Of a stretch of DNA of 64,000 nucleotides, positions 28,922 to 38,909 are shown piece by piece. Numbering within the stretch: position 1 is the stretch's first letter; every line of letters starts with the position of its first letter. Location of the stretch: NCBI GenBank assembly GCA_049323455.1, contig JBMONF010000019.1:306604-370603 (forward strand), in the 5' to 3' direction. The translations under genes were made by a program, and so were the position numbers. The DNA comes from Hypericibacter sp049323455 (GTDB taxonomy: Bacteria > Pseudomonadota > Alphaproteobacteria > Dongiales > Dongiaceae). The notes under the pieces were generated by a model that searched no databases, was not told the DNA's origin, and saw nothing but the letters and a program-made list of their open reading frames with translations.

Positions 28922-29848
28922 CTAGAGATGCAACACGCGCACGGGGCGCAGATCGCCCGATTCCAGGCGGGCCAGCGCCACCGGCTTGCCGCCGGCCATG
29001 GCGCAGACCAGATCGCCGTTATGAATCGCGCCCAGCCGCTCGCGGTCGCTCGCGCGAAGCAAACCCACGGACTGGCCGGAACGCAGGCGAAGCGCCTCGG
29101 CATCGGTCAAGGGCAGGGCCGGGATGTCGTCCAGCGCCGCCTCGACCGGTAACAGGTGCCCTGAGGCGGCGGGACTATGCCCCAGCGCCTCGAGCGATTC
29201 CAGCGAAATCGCCTGGCTTATGGTGAAGGGCCCGACCGCGATCCGCCTGAGCGCCGAGACATGGCCGACCGTCCCCAGCGCCAGCGCCAAGTCCCTGGCA
29301 AGACTGCGCATATAAGCGCCCTTGCCGGTCACGGCCTCGAACTCGGCATGGTCGGCGTCGGGCTGGCCCACCAGCGTCAGGCGTTCGATCAGGACCCGGC
29401 GGGGCTCGAGCTCCACCGGCTCGCCGGCCCGGGCCAGATCGTAGGCCCGCTCGCCCTCGACCTTGATGGCCGAAAAGACCGGGGGCACCTGGTCGATCTC
29501 GCCCTGGAAGCGCGCCAGCATCGCCTCGATCTCGGGCCCGGTCGGGCGTTTGTCGCTGGTCGCGGTGACGGCACCCTCGGCGTCGTCGGTCGTGCGCGCC
29601 TCGCCCCAGCGCACGGTGAAGCGGTACACCTTCCGCCCCTCCATGACATAGGGCACCGTCTTGGTCGCCTCGCCCAGCGCGACCGGCAAGAGGCCGGTGG
29701 CGAGCGGATCGAGCGTGCCGCCATGGCCGGCCTTGGCCGCATCGAACAGACGCTTCACCGCCGCGACCGCCCGGGTCGAGGTCATGCCCGCGGGCTTGTC
29801 GAGCAAGACCCAGCCATTGACCGGCCGCCCCTTTCTTCGGCGAGCCAT
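28922..29848 (-). CDS. truB: tRNA pseudouridine-55 synthase
   Basis: TruB makes pseudouridine 55 in the T-loop of tRNAs. The catalytic aspartate lies in GGTLDPLATGLLPVALGEATK-like sequence (about residue 47), preceded by GWVLLDKPAGMTST. The PPVFSAIKVEGERAY and GKGAYMRSLARDLA motifs are present, and a PUA-like end follows. It has 308 residues, normal for the family. rbfA ends 2 bp upstream, so the two genes are tightly linked. Confidence 0.96.
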   Translation of the reverse strand: MARRRKGRPVNGWVLLDKPAGMTSTRAVAAVKRLFDAAKAGHGGTLDPLATGLLPVALGEATKTVPYVMEGRKVYRFTVRWGEARTTDDAEGAVTATSDKRPTGPEIEAMLARFQGEIDQVPPVFSAIKVEGERAYDLARAGEPVELEPRRVLIERLTLVGQPDADHAEFEAVTGKGAYMRSLARDLALALGTVGHVSALRRIAVGPFTISQAISLESLEALGHSPAASGHLLPVEAALDDIPALPLTDAEALRLRSGQSVGLLRASDRERLGAIHNGDLVCAMAGGKPVALARLESGDLRPVRVLHL

Positions 29849-29850
29849 TG

Positions 29851-30321
29851 CTATCGCTCCTCGCTCCGGTCCCCTTTCCCGCTGTCGCGGGGCGAGGAGG
29901 CTTCTTCATCGGTTCGTTTCGACGGTTCGAGGTCGCGCGCCACCTCGGGCGTCTTGAACAGGCGCTCGAGGCGCTGGGCGCGATCGAAGGAGCTGTCGGC
30001 GGCAAAGCGGATCTGCGGGGCGAAGCGCAAGCGGACCGCCCGCGCGATCTCGCCGCGCAGATAGGGAGCGGCACGGTTGAGCGCGGCCGCCAGCGCCTGC
30101 GCGTCGCCGCCGCCGAAAGGCAGCACGAAGGCGGTCGCGTTCTTGAGATCGGGGCTGACCTTGACCTCGGTCACCGTGATCTGCGCGCCCGCCAGCGCGG
30201 GGTCGCGGAAGTGTCCTTCGGCGAACAGCGCCGCCAGCGCATGGCGAATCTCCTCGCCGACGCGCAGCTGGCGCTGGCTCGGCTCGGCGCCGGCGCGCGG
30301 ATGGCGATGCGCCCTCGTCAA
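29851..30321 (-). CDS. rbfA: Ribosome-binding factor A
   Basis: RbfA assists late maturation of the 30S subunit and 16S rRNA 5' processing. The KH-like fold is recognised from QRQLRVGEEIRHALAALFAE, ITVTEVKVSPDLKNATAFV and LRGEIARAVRLRFAPQIRF. A TTG at 30321 with a GGAGGGGG ribosome-binding site gives 156 residues; frames reaching further upstream enter a REP element. The C-terminal tail is charged and variable, as usual. It lies between infB and truB in the conserved operon. Confidence 0.92.
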   Translation of the reverse strand: MTRAHRHPRAGAEPSQRQLRVGEEIRHALAALFAEGHFRDPALAGAQITVTEVKVSPDLKNATAFVLPFGGGDAQALAAALNRAAPYLRGEIARAVRLRFAPQIRFAADSSFDRAQRLERLFKTPEVARDLEPSKRTDEEASSPRDSGKGDRSEER

Positions 30322-30349
30322 AGAAGCCCCCTCCGTACTCCCTCTCCCG

Positions 30350-30478
30350 TCGTCATCCCGGACGCTGGGCGAGCCCAAAGCCCGCGAGGGCTTTGGGATT
30401 GCGAGCCTTGCGATCCGGGATCCATGGCGACATCAAGCTCGGCATCAGCATGGGTCCCCGCTTTCGCGGGGACGACGA
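30350..30478. repeat. REP-like element inside the infB-rbfA gap
   Basis: The element starts CGTCATCCCGG and ends CCCCGCTTTCGCGGGGACGACG, so its ends are inverted CGTC/GACG. Inside are hairpins GCCCAAAGCCC-GCGA-GGGCTTTGGG-like and CCCCG-CTTTCG-CGGGG. It belongs with the elements at 55696-55760 and 57051-57131 (shared ends and internal GGTCCATG/GGATCCATGG). It interrupts an otherwise compact operon. Confidence 0.7.
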
Positions 30479-30511
30479 AAGAGATTATGCGTGTTCGCAA
30501 GCGGCCGGCCT

Positions 30512-33058
<2,547 letters not shown>

Positions 33059-33078
33059 CTCGCCAATCCGATAAGTCG

Positions 33079-33813
33079 TCAGTTGTCGCGCGCCGGAAGC
33101 AGTCCCGCAAGTCGCGCAGCGTCGGTCTTAAGCGCGCGGGCGAGACCGCCCTCGGCCAAGGCCGCATGCACCACATGCTCGCGCCCGAGGGCTGCCGCAA
33201 GCTCCGCGGCGGTGAAAAGATCGATCACGGCCGGCGCTTCGGGCTCTCCGGCCCGGGCCGCCTCGCTCTGGGCCTTCGCCCGCAACCGGCGCCGGCCATC
33301 GGGAGCGGCGTCGCTGGCCTGGAGCAGAACCGCCGCACGACCCCGGGCCAGCCATTCCCTCACCTTCTCGAAGCCGGCCACCGCCTGACCCGCCCCGCGG
33401 GCCAGCCCGATCAGCTCCAGGCAGCGGCGGCGCAGGAGCCGGGCGACCTCCTCGGTCAGGCCCTCGGGCACGCGCACCGACGCCTCGGCCGCCTTGGCGA
33501 AGAGGTTCTTCTTCGCCGCCAGCTCGAGCGCCGCCCGGTCGGCCGAAACCCACAGGCCGCGGCCCGGCAGCTTGCCGGCAAGATCGGGCACCAGCCTGCC
33601 GTCGGGACCGACCACGAAGCGCAGCAACTCGGCCTTGGGCCGGACGACGCGGGTGGCCAGGCACCGACGCAACGGTCCGCTCCCGGCCGATACCGTCTCG
33701 GCCGGCTCGCGGCCGACCTCGACGGCCGGCGCAAGCGCGGCCGATGCGGCCTTGCGGCCGCCCGCCTCGCGCCTGTCTCCGCGCTTCGCCGCCATTTCCA
33801 TCGCAACCTGCAT
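33079..33813 (-). CDS. ylxR: YlxR-type RNA-binding protein fused to an L7Ae-like domain
   Basis: The 244-residue protein has the YlxR (DUF448) fold at about residues 46-125: GPLRRCLATRVVRPK, LLRFVVGPDGRLVPDLAGK and PGRGLWVSADRAALELA. A ribosomal L7Ae-like domain follows, recognisable in RCLELIGLARGAGQAVAGFE. YlxR proteins bind RNA or RNase P-type partners and sit between nusA and infB, as here. The ATG at 33813 is used; ATGs four and six codons later are equally possible because no strong ribosome-binding site decides. Confidence 0.88.
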   Translation of the reverse strand: MQVAMEMAAKRGDRREAGGRKAASAALAPAVEVGREPAETVSAGSGPLRRCLATRVVRPKAELLRFVVGPDGRLVPDLAGKLPGRGLWVSADRAALELAAKKNLFAKAAEASVRVPEGLTEEVARLLRRRCLELIGLARGAGQAVAGFEKVREWLARGRAAVLLQASDAAPDGRRRLRAKAQSEAARAGEPEAPAVIDLFTAAELAAALGREHVVHAALAEGGLARALKTDAARLAGLLPARDN

Positions 33814-33857
33814 CGTCGGGTCCAGTGATCCTTTCGTTCGTCCTGTCTCGACCGGGC

Positions 33858-35399
33858 TCAGGCCTTGGCGCCTTCCCCCTTCTCGCCCTCGAACCAGTGG
33901 GCACGCGCGGCCATGATCATGGCCTCGGCCTCGGCGCGGCCCAGATCGTGCTCGCGCAGAATGCCGTCCTTCTTGTCGATCAGCTCGTCGGTGGCGAGAT
34001 CGGCGAGATCGTCCAGCGACTTGACGCCGGCTTCGCCGAGCGTGACCAGCATCGCCGGCGTCAGCCCCTCGATGGCGGCCAACTCGTCGCTCACGCCCAG
34101 TTCCTTGCGGCGCTGGCTCAGCTTCTCGTTCTGCTGTTCGAGCCAGGCCTGGGCGCGCTGACGCAGCTCCTCGGCCACTTCCTCGTCGAAGCCCTCGATC
34201 GCGGCCAGATCCCCGACCGGGATGAAGGCCACGTCCTCGACCGTCGCGAAGCCTTCCGTGACCAATAGATGGGCAATCACGTCGTCCACGTCCAGTGCGT
34301 CCATGAACATTTGCGAACGCGAGCGGAATTCCTCGCTGCGCCGCTCGGACTCCTCGGCCTCGGTCAGGATGTCGATGTCCCAGCCGGTGAGCTGGGAGGC
34401 CAGCCGCACGTTCTGGCCGCGCCGGCCGATGGCGAGCGACAGCTGGTCGTCGGGGACGACGACCTCGATGCGGTGCGTCTCCTCGTCGAGCACGACCTTG
34501 GCGACCTCGGCCGGGGCCAGGGCGTTGACCACGAAGGTGGCCGGGTCGGACGACCAGGGGATGATGTCGATCTTCTCGCCCTGCAGCTCGCCCACCACCG
34601 CCTGGACGCGGCTGCCGCGCATGCCGACGCACGCCCCCACGGGGTCGATCGAGCTGTCGTTGGAGATGACGGCGATCTTGGCGCGGCTGCCGGGGTCGCG
34701 GGCCACCGCCTTGATCTCGATGATGCCGTCGTAGATCTCGGGCACCTCCTGCGCGAACAGCTTGGCCATGAAGGTGGGGTGGGTGCGCGACAGGAAGATC
34801 TGGGGCCCCCGCGGCTCCTCGCGGACGTCGAGCACGAGGGCGCGCACGCGGTCGCCCACGCGGAACGCCTCGCGCGGCAGGAGCTCGTCGCGCCGGAGCA
34901 GCGCCTCGGCGCGTGCCAGGTCGACCGTGACGTTGCCGAACTCGACGCGCTTGACCAGGCCGTTGACGATCTCGCCCTTGCGGTCCTTGAACTCCTCGAA
35001 CTGGCGCTTGCGCTCGGCCTCGCGCACCCTCTGCACGATCACCTGCTTGGCGGTCTGGGCGGCGATGCGCCCGAAGTCGATCGGCGGCAGCTCCTCCACC
35101 AGGAAGTCGCCCAGCTTCTTCTCGGGGTCGATGCGCTGCGCGTCGGCGAGCGGGATCTGGGTGGCCTCGTTGACGACGGGATCGGCGATCTCGCGGAAGC
35201 GCATCAGACGGATCTCGCCGCTCTTGCGGTCGATCAGCGCGCGGATGTCGTGCTCGTGGCCGTATTTGGAGCGGCCGGCTTTCTGGATCGCCTGCTCCAT
35301 CGCCTCGAGCACCTCGTCGCGCTCGATCCCCTTCTCGCGCGCCACGGCCTCCGCCACCTGCAGCAGCTCCAGCCTGGGAATGGCAATCGTGGTTTCCAT
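33858..35399 (-). CDS. nusA: Transcription termination/antitermination factor NusA
   Basis: NusA (513 aa) binds RNA polymerase and nascent RNA, modulating pausing, termination and antitermination. The N-terminal polymerase-binding domain is followed by S1 (about residues 130-200), two KH domains with VGACVGMRGSRVQAVVGELQ, LAIGRRGQNVRLASQL, and C-terminal acidic helix-hairpin repeats such as MLVTLGEAGVKSLDDLADLA. It lies 12 bp downstream of rimP. The operon leader has a terminator-like stem that NusA could act on. Confidence 0.96.
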   Translation of the reverse strand: METTIAIPRLELLQVAEAVAREKGIERDEVLEAMEQAIQKAGRSKYGHEHDIRALIDRKSGEIRLMRFREIADPVVNEATQIPLADAQRIDPEKKLGDFLVEELPPIDFGRIAAQTAKQVIVQRVREAERKRQFEEFKDRKGEIVNGLVKRVEFGNVTVDLARAEALLRRDELLPREAFRVGDRVRALVLDVREEPRGPQIFLSRTHPTFMAKLFAQEVPEIYDGIIEIKAVARDPGSRAKIAVISNDSSIDPVGACVGMRGSRVQAVVGELQGEKIDIIPWSSDPATFVVNALAPAEVAKVVLDEETHRIEVVVPDDQLSLAIGRRGQNVRLASQLTGWDIDILTEAEESERRSEEFRSRSQMFMDALDVDDVIAHLLVTEGFATVEDVAFIPVGDLAAIEGFDEEVAEELRQRAQAWLEQQNEKLSQRRKELGVSDELAAIEGLTPAMLVTLGEAGVKSLDDLADLATDELIDKKDGILREHDLGRAEAEAMIMAARAHWFEGEKGEGAKA

Positions 35400-35411
35400 A
35401 GCTACCTCGGT

Positions 35412-35906
35412 CTAACGATTCTCGTTGCTTGCGGCTGCCGCGATCAGCTCGTCGGTCAGCACCAGTTTCGCCTTCAGGATGTCGGCCATCGGCAGCCGCA
35501 CCTCGCCGCCGTCGGTGAGGGCCACGACGATCTCGTCGCCCGAGCGGCCGACGAGGCGGCCCTGGAAGCGTTTGCGCCCCGCGATCGGCTGGCGCGTCTC
35601 GATGCGCGCCAGGCGACCCGCGAAGCGCTCGAAGTCCTTGGGCCGCGTCAGCGGCCGGTCGATGCCGGGCGAGCTGACCTCGAGCTGGTAGGCGCCGGGG
35701 ATCGGATCCTCGACGTCGAGCAGCGCCGAGACGGCGCGGCTGACATCGGCGCAATCCTCCACCGTCGTGTCGCGCCCGTCGCTGCGCTCGACCATGATCT
35801 GGAGCGTCGGCCGGTGCCCGCCCGAGAGCTGCACGCGCACCACCTCGTAGCCCATCGCCACGAGCGAAGGCTCGATCAAACGTTCGATCTGGCGGGTCTC
35901 GACCAT
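35412..35906 (-). CDS. rimP: Ribosome maturation factor RimP
   Basis: RimP (164 aa) takes part in 30S subunit assembly. Typical blocks are IERLIEPSLVAMGYEVVRVQ, LQIMVERSDGRDTTVEDCAD, LEVSSPGIDRPLTRPKDFER and a C-terminal SH3-like part with FQGRLVGRSGDEI. The ATG at 35906 gives the normal start MVETRQIERLIEP; the upstream frame translates the leader hairpins. It is the first gene of the rimP-nusA-ylxR-infB-rbfA-truB-rpsO-pnp cluster. Confidence 0.95.
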   Translation of the reverse strand: MVETRQIERLIEPSLVAMGYEVVRVQLSGGHRPTLQIMVERSDGRDTTVEDCADVSRAVSALLDVEDPIPGAYQLEVSSPGIDRPLTRPKDFERFAGRLARIETRQPIAGRKRFQGRLVGRSGDEIVVALTDGGEVRLPMADILKAKLVLTDELIAAAASNENR

Positions 35907-35968
35907 CGAGGGCTCGGCTGCACAAAGGGGGGGCGTGCGACAGGCCGCACGGCAACCCCGCGGGTAAT

Positions 35969-35993
35969 AAAAAAGGCGGGCGTTGGGCCCACC
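35969..35993 (-). terminator. Intrinsic terminator (attenuator) in the rimP leader
   Basis: On the minus strand GGTGGGC-CCAAC-GCCCGCC forms a 7-bp stem (one G-U pair) followed at once by TTTTTT. It lies 62 bp before the rimP ATG and downstream of the predicted promoter, so it would stop transcripts before the operon. A second stem just upstream (36004-36022) could pair or be processed differently. Confidence 0.8.
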
Positions 35994-36003
35994 TTTTTTC
36001 TTG

Positions 36004-36022
36004 GTCCCGCATAGCACGGGAC
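36004..36022 (-). promoter_or_regulatory. Leader hairpin upstream of the rimP attenuator
   Basis: GTCCCG-N7-CGGGAC is a perfect 6-bp inverted repeat near the predicted 5' end of the rimP transcript. It may protect the 5' end or form part of an antitermination switch. Confidence 0.5.
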
Positions 36023-36035
36023 TATGTTGGCGGCG

Positions 36036-36063
36036 AATATAGTGGCTTTCGTCCTGCGCGCAA
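36036..36063 (-). promoter_or_regulatory. Candidate rimP-nusA-infB operon promoter
   Basis: On the minus strand TTGCGC is followed by a 16-bp spacer and TATATT. The predicted start near 36029 gives a leader of about 120 nt containing one hairpin and then an intrinsic terminator before rimP. Confidence 0.5.
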
Positions 36064-36104
36064 GGGCTTTTTCGCCGGTTTCCCGGGGCATTTCCGGCCC
36101 CGGG

Positions 36105-36797
36105 CTAGCGCCGGCGAAAGCGAAAATAGGCGGGTTTGCGCCCCTCCCGGACGGCCTTTTCCTCATAGCGCGTGGCCGGCCAGTCGGGCCCGCGCTCGCG
36201 CCAGTCCCGCGGTCCCCGGGCCAGCCATTCGAAGGCGGGATGAGCGAGCGTCTCGGCCAGCATCCAGCAGATCTGGCCGGAATCGTCGCTGGCCATCCTG
36301 AGCTCCGCTCCCGGCGCCATCAGCCGGGCCAACCGGTCGAGATTGGCTTTGGAGACAAAGCGCCGCTCGGCATGGCGCGCCTTGGGCCAGGGATCGGGAA
36401 AGAGGATGAAGACGCGGGCGAGGCAGCCTGGCGGCAGGCGGTCCATGAGCGCGCGCGCGTCGTCGGGGAAGATGCGCACATTGCCGAGCCTGCGCTCGGC
36501 CACATGGCCCAAAGCCCTGGCGATGCCGTTCTGGAACACCTCGCAGCCGATCAGGCCCGCCCGGGGGTGGCGCTCGGCCTGCCAAGCCAGATGCTCGCCG
36601 GCGCCGAAACCCACCTCGAGCCAGATTTCGCGCGCATCGGCGAAAAGCGCCCACGGATCGAGCGCGGCCCCGCCGGCCGGCAGGTCGATGCGCAAACGGG
36701 GCAGCAGCTCGCGCATGAGACGCTGCTGGCCCGGGCGCAGCTTGCGCCCCTTGCGCCGGCCGTGGAAATGAAGCGGCGCGCCTCGCGCCTCGCCCAC
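36105..36797 (-). CDS. trmB: tRNA (guanine-N7-)-methyltransferase
   Basis: TrmB methylates guanosine 46 of tRNA using SAM. Motifs are WLEVGFGAGEHLAWQAERHP (SAM loop), GCEVFQNGIARAL, RVFILFPDPWPKARHAERR and a C-terminal ATRYEEKAVREG. A GTG start at 36797 gives 230 residues and includes the usual N-terminal FHGRRKGRKLRPGQQ; an ATG at MRELLPRL would cut this conserved part off. It follows metK by 68 bp, a common alphaproteobacterial pairing. Confidence 0.93.
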   Translation of the reverse strand: MGEARGAPLHFHGRRKGRKLRPGQQRLMRELLPRLRIDLPAGGAALDPWALFADAREIWLEVGFGAGEHLAWQAERHPRAGLIGCEVFQNGIARALGHVAERRLGNVRIFPDDARALMDRLPPGCLARVFILFPDPWPKARHAERRFVSKANLDRLARLMAPGAELRMASDDSGQICWMLAETLAHPAFEWLARGPRDWRERGPDWPATRYEEKAVREGRKPAYFRFRRR

Positions 36798-36865
36798 GCC
36801 GTTCTCTCTAGGCCGTTCGGGGCCGGGACGGCCTCGCGCGCGCGCCGGCCCGGTCGAACGCGCGC

Positions 36866-38035
36866 TCAGTGCAGCTCCCGCTTGAGCGCGTCGACCAGGT
36901 CGAGGCGCTCCCAGGAAAAGCCGCCGTCGGCGTCGGGCGCGCGGCCGAAATGACCGTAAGCCGAGGTGCGCGCATAGATCGGCCGGTTGAGGCCGAGATG
37001 CTCGCGGATCGCACGGGGGCGCAGATCGACCATCTCCGGCAGCAGCCGGGCGAGCTTTTCCTCCGACACGCGGCCGGTGCCGTGCGTGTTGACATAGAAG
37101 GAGAGCGGCTTGGAGACGCCGATGGCGTAGGAGATCTGGATGGTGCAGCGCTCGGCCAGACCGGCCGCGACCACGTTCTTGGCGAGATAGCGCGCGGCGT
37201 AGGCCGCGGAACGGTCCACCTTGGTCGGGTCCTTGCCCGAGAAGGCGCCGCCGCCATGCGGCGCGGCACCGCCATAAGTGTCGACGATGATCTTGCGACC
37301 GGTGAGACCGGCGTCGCCGTCGGGACCGCCGATCACGAAGCGCCCGGTCGGGTTCACGTAGAACTCGTCCTCGGGGCACATCCAGCCCTCGGGCAGCACA
37401 TTGAGAACATGCGGGCGCACCAGCTCGCGCACCTCCTCCTGGCTCAGCTCCGCGGCGTGCTGCGTGGAGACGACGACCGAGGTGGCCCTGACCGGCTTGC
37501 CGTTCTCGTAGAGCAGCGTGACCTGGCTCTTGGCATCGGGTCCGAGACCGGGCTCGGCGCCCGAATGGCGCGCCTCGGCCAGCGAGCGCAGGATGTTGTG
37601 GGCGTAATAGATGGGCGCCGGCATGAAGTGCTCGGTCTCGTCGCAGGCAAAACCGAACATGATGCCCTGGTCGCCGGCGCCCTCGTCCTTGTTGCCGGCG
37701 GCATCCACCCCCTGGGCGATGTCGGGCGACTGGCCGTGCACATGGATGTGGACCTTGGCTTTCTTCCAGTGGAAGCCGTCCTGCTCGTAACCGATGTCGC
37801 GGATCGCCTTGCGTGCCACCTCTTCCATCAGCTCGGGCGTGACCGAGGCAGGCCCGCGCGTTTCGCCCGCCAGCACGACCAGGTTGGTCGTGCACAGCGT
37901 CTCGAGCGCGACGCGCGACTGGGGATCGGCAGTGAGGAAGGTGTCGACGATGGCGTCCGAGATGCGGTCGCACACCTTGTCCGGATGGCCTTCGGACACG
38001 GATTCGCTGGTAAAGAGATAGGTCCCCTTGGACAC
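36866..38035 (-). CDS. metK: S-adenosylmethionine synthase
   Basis: MetK (389 aa) makes SAM from methionine and ATP. The three similar domains carry GHPDKVCDRISDAIVD, GAGDQGIMFGFACDET (signature 1) and GGGAFSGKDPTKVDRSAAYA (signature 2). A GTG start at 38035 gives the normal VSKGTYLFTSESVSEGHPD beginning and has AGGAG 5 nt upstream; an ATG further up would add unrelated sequence. The 217-bp leader contains the repeated octamer GGACGCCC and hairpins but no SAM riboswitch type that I could recognise. Confidence 0.97.
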   Translation of the reverse strand: MSKGTYLFTSESVSEGHPDKVCDRISDAIVDTFLTADPQSRVALETLCTTNLVVLAGETRGPASVTPELMEEVARKAIRDIGYEQDGFHWKKAKVHIHVHGQSPDIAQGVDAAGNKDEGAGDQGIMFGFACDETEHFMPAPIYYAHNILRSLAEARHSGAEPGLGPDAKSQVTLLYENGKPVRATSVVVSTQHAAELSQEEVRELVRPHVLNVLPEGWMCPEDEFYVNPTGRFVIGGPDGDAGLTGRKIIVDTYGGAAPHGGGAFSGKDPTKVDRSAAYAARYLAKNVVAAGLAERCTIQISYAIGVSKPLSFYVNTHGTGRVSEEKLARLLPEMVDLRPRAIREHLGLNRPIYARTSAYGHFGRAPDADGGFSWERLDLVDALKRELH

Positions 38036-38252
38036 GGGCGCTCCTGTCGAGACGGGTGGCACGAAATGGCGTTCGGATGGGGAAGCGCAGGCCGCATGTC
38101 GCACGGGCGCAAGCTCTCGGCCTAACCCCCAGCTTCGGGGGCCGGATGATGTTGCAACGGCGCCGGACCGGTCAAGCCCAATCGCCGCCCGGACGCCCCT
38201 TAAGGACGCCCGGACCGGCGGACCGCTCGGCCCTGTCACAAGGCGAGAAAGG

Positions 38253-38720
38253 TCAGGCCGACTTGCGCTTGCGCACCGTGCGCCCGAGCGCCTTGGTCAG
38301 CTCGAAAACCCGCTTGCGCACCGCCGGATCGCTGATCCGGTAGTAGGCGCGGACCAGCTCCAGCGTCTCGCGCTTGGCGAGCGGATCGGGCTCGAATGGC
38401 TCGGGCTTGGGTTCGGCGAGGCCGCGCAGCCGCGAAGGCGACTTTGCCGCCGTGCCGGGCGACATGTCCTCGAAGAAATAGCTCACCGGCACGTCGAGCA
38501 CACGCGCCAGATCGAACAAACGGCTGGAGCCGACGCGATTGGCGCCACGCTCGTATTTCTGAACCTGCTGGAAGGTCAAGCCGATCGCCTCGCCGAGTTT
38601 CTCCTGGCTCATGCCCAGGAGCGTTCGGCGCTGACGAATGCGGGCGCCGACATGGACGTCGATGGGATTGGGGAAGCCTTGACTGGCCATCCTTCCGGAG
38701 GATTTCCGGCCGCGGGGCAT
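38253..38720 (-). CDS. XRE-family regulator, PraR/PhrR-like
   Basis: The 155-residue protein has a Cro/CI-type helix-turn-helix at about residues 25-80: VGARIRQRRTLLGMSQEKLG and FQQVQKYERGANRVGSSRL. The conserved NPIDVHVG lead-in and VPVSYFFEDM after the HTH match the alphaproteobacterial PraR/PhrR group. The gene stands between lnt and metK, the same place as phrR/praR in rhizobia. Rhizobial members act in biofilm, quorum sensing and stress control; the role here is inferred only. Confidence 0.87.
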   Translation of the reverse strand: MPRGRKSSGRMASQGFPNPIDVHVGARIRQRRTLLGMSQEKLGEAIGLTFQQVQKYERGANRVGSSRLFDLARVLDVPVSYFFEDMSPGTAAKSPSRLRGLAEPKPEPFEPDPLAKRETLELVRAYYRISDPAVRKRVFELTKALGRTVRKRKSA

Positions 38721-38740
38721 GCAACTTCATCCTTTCGAAA

Positions 38741-38797
38741 ATACAACCATCCGCCGCCCTCGACGGCCGGCGTTATCGTCTAGTAGGTCATACAACC
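38741..38797. promoter_or_regulatory. Direct repeats ATACAACC upstream of the XRE gene
   Basis: ATACAACC occurs at 38741-38748 and again at 38790-38797, both just upstream of the regulator start (38720, minus strand). Read on the minus strand a TTGACT near 38803-38808 could be the -35 of its promoter, although no good -10 is visible. The repeats could be operator copies for autoregulation. Confidence 0.3.
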
Positions 38798-38909
38798 TTA
38801 TGCAGTCAACACGCGCAAGCGATACACGTCGTCGGATCGCGCGCCGGGAGACTTTTCCCGGGACCGCCAGCATCGGACGGTTCGGGCACATCCTCCGTCT
38901 GGCTGGCAG

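Noticed and set aside
38036..38252. SAM riboswitch in the metK leader
   Set aside because: The leader has GC hairpins and a repeated GGACGCCC, but I could not fit the core of SAM-I, SAM-II, SAM-V or SAM/SAH types.
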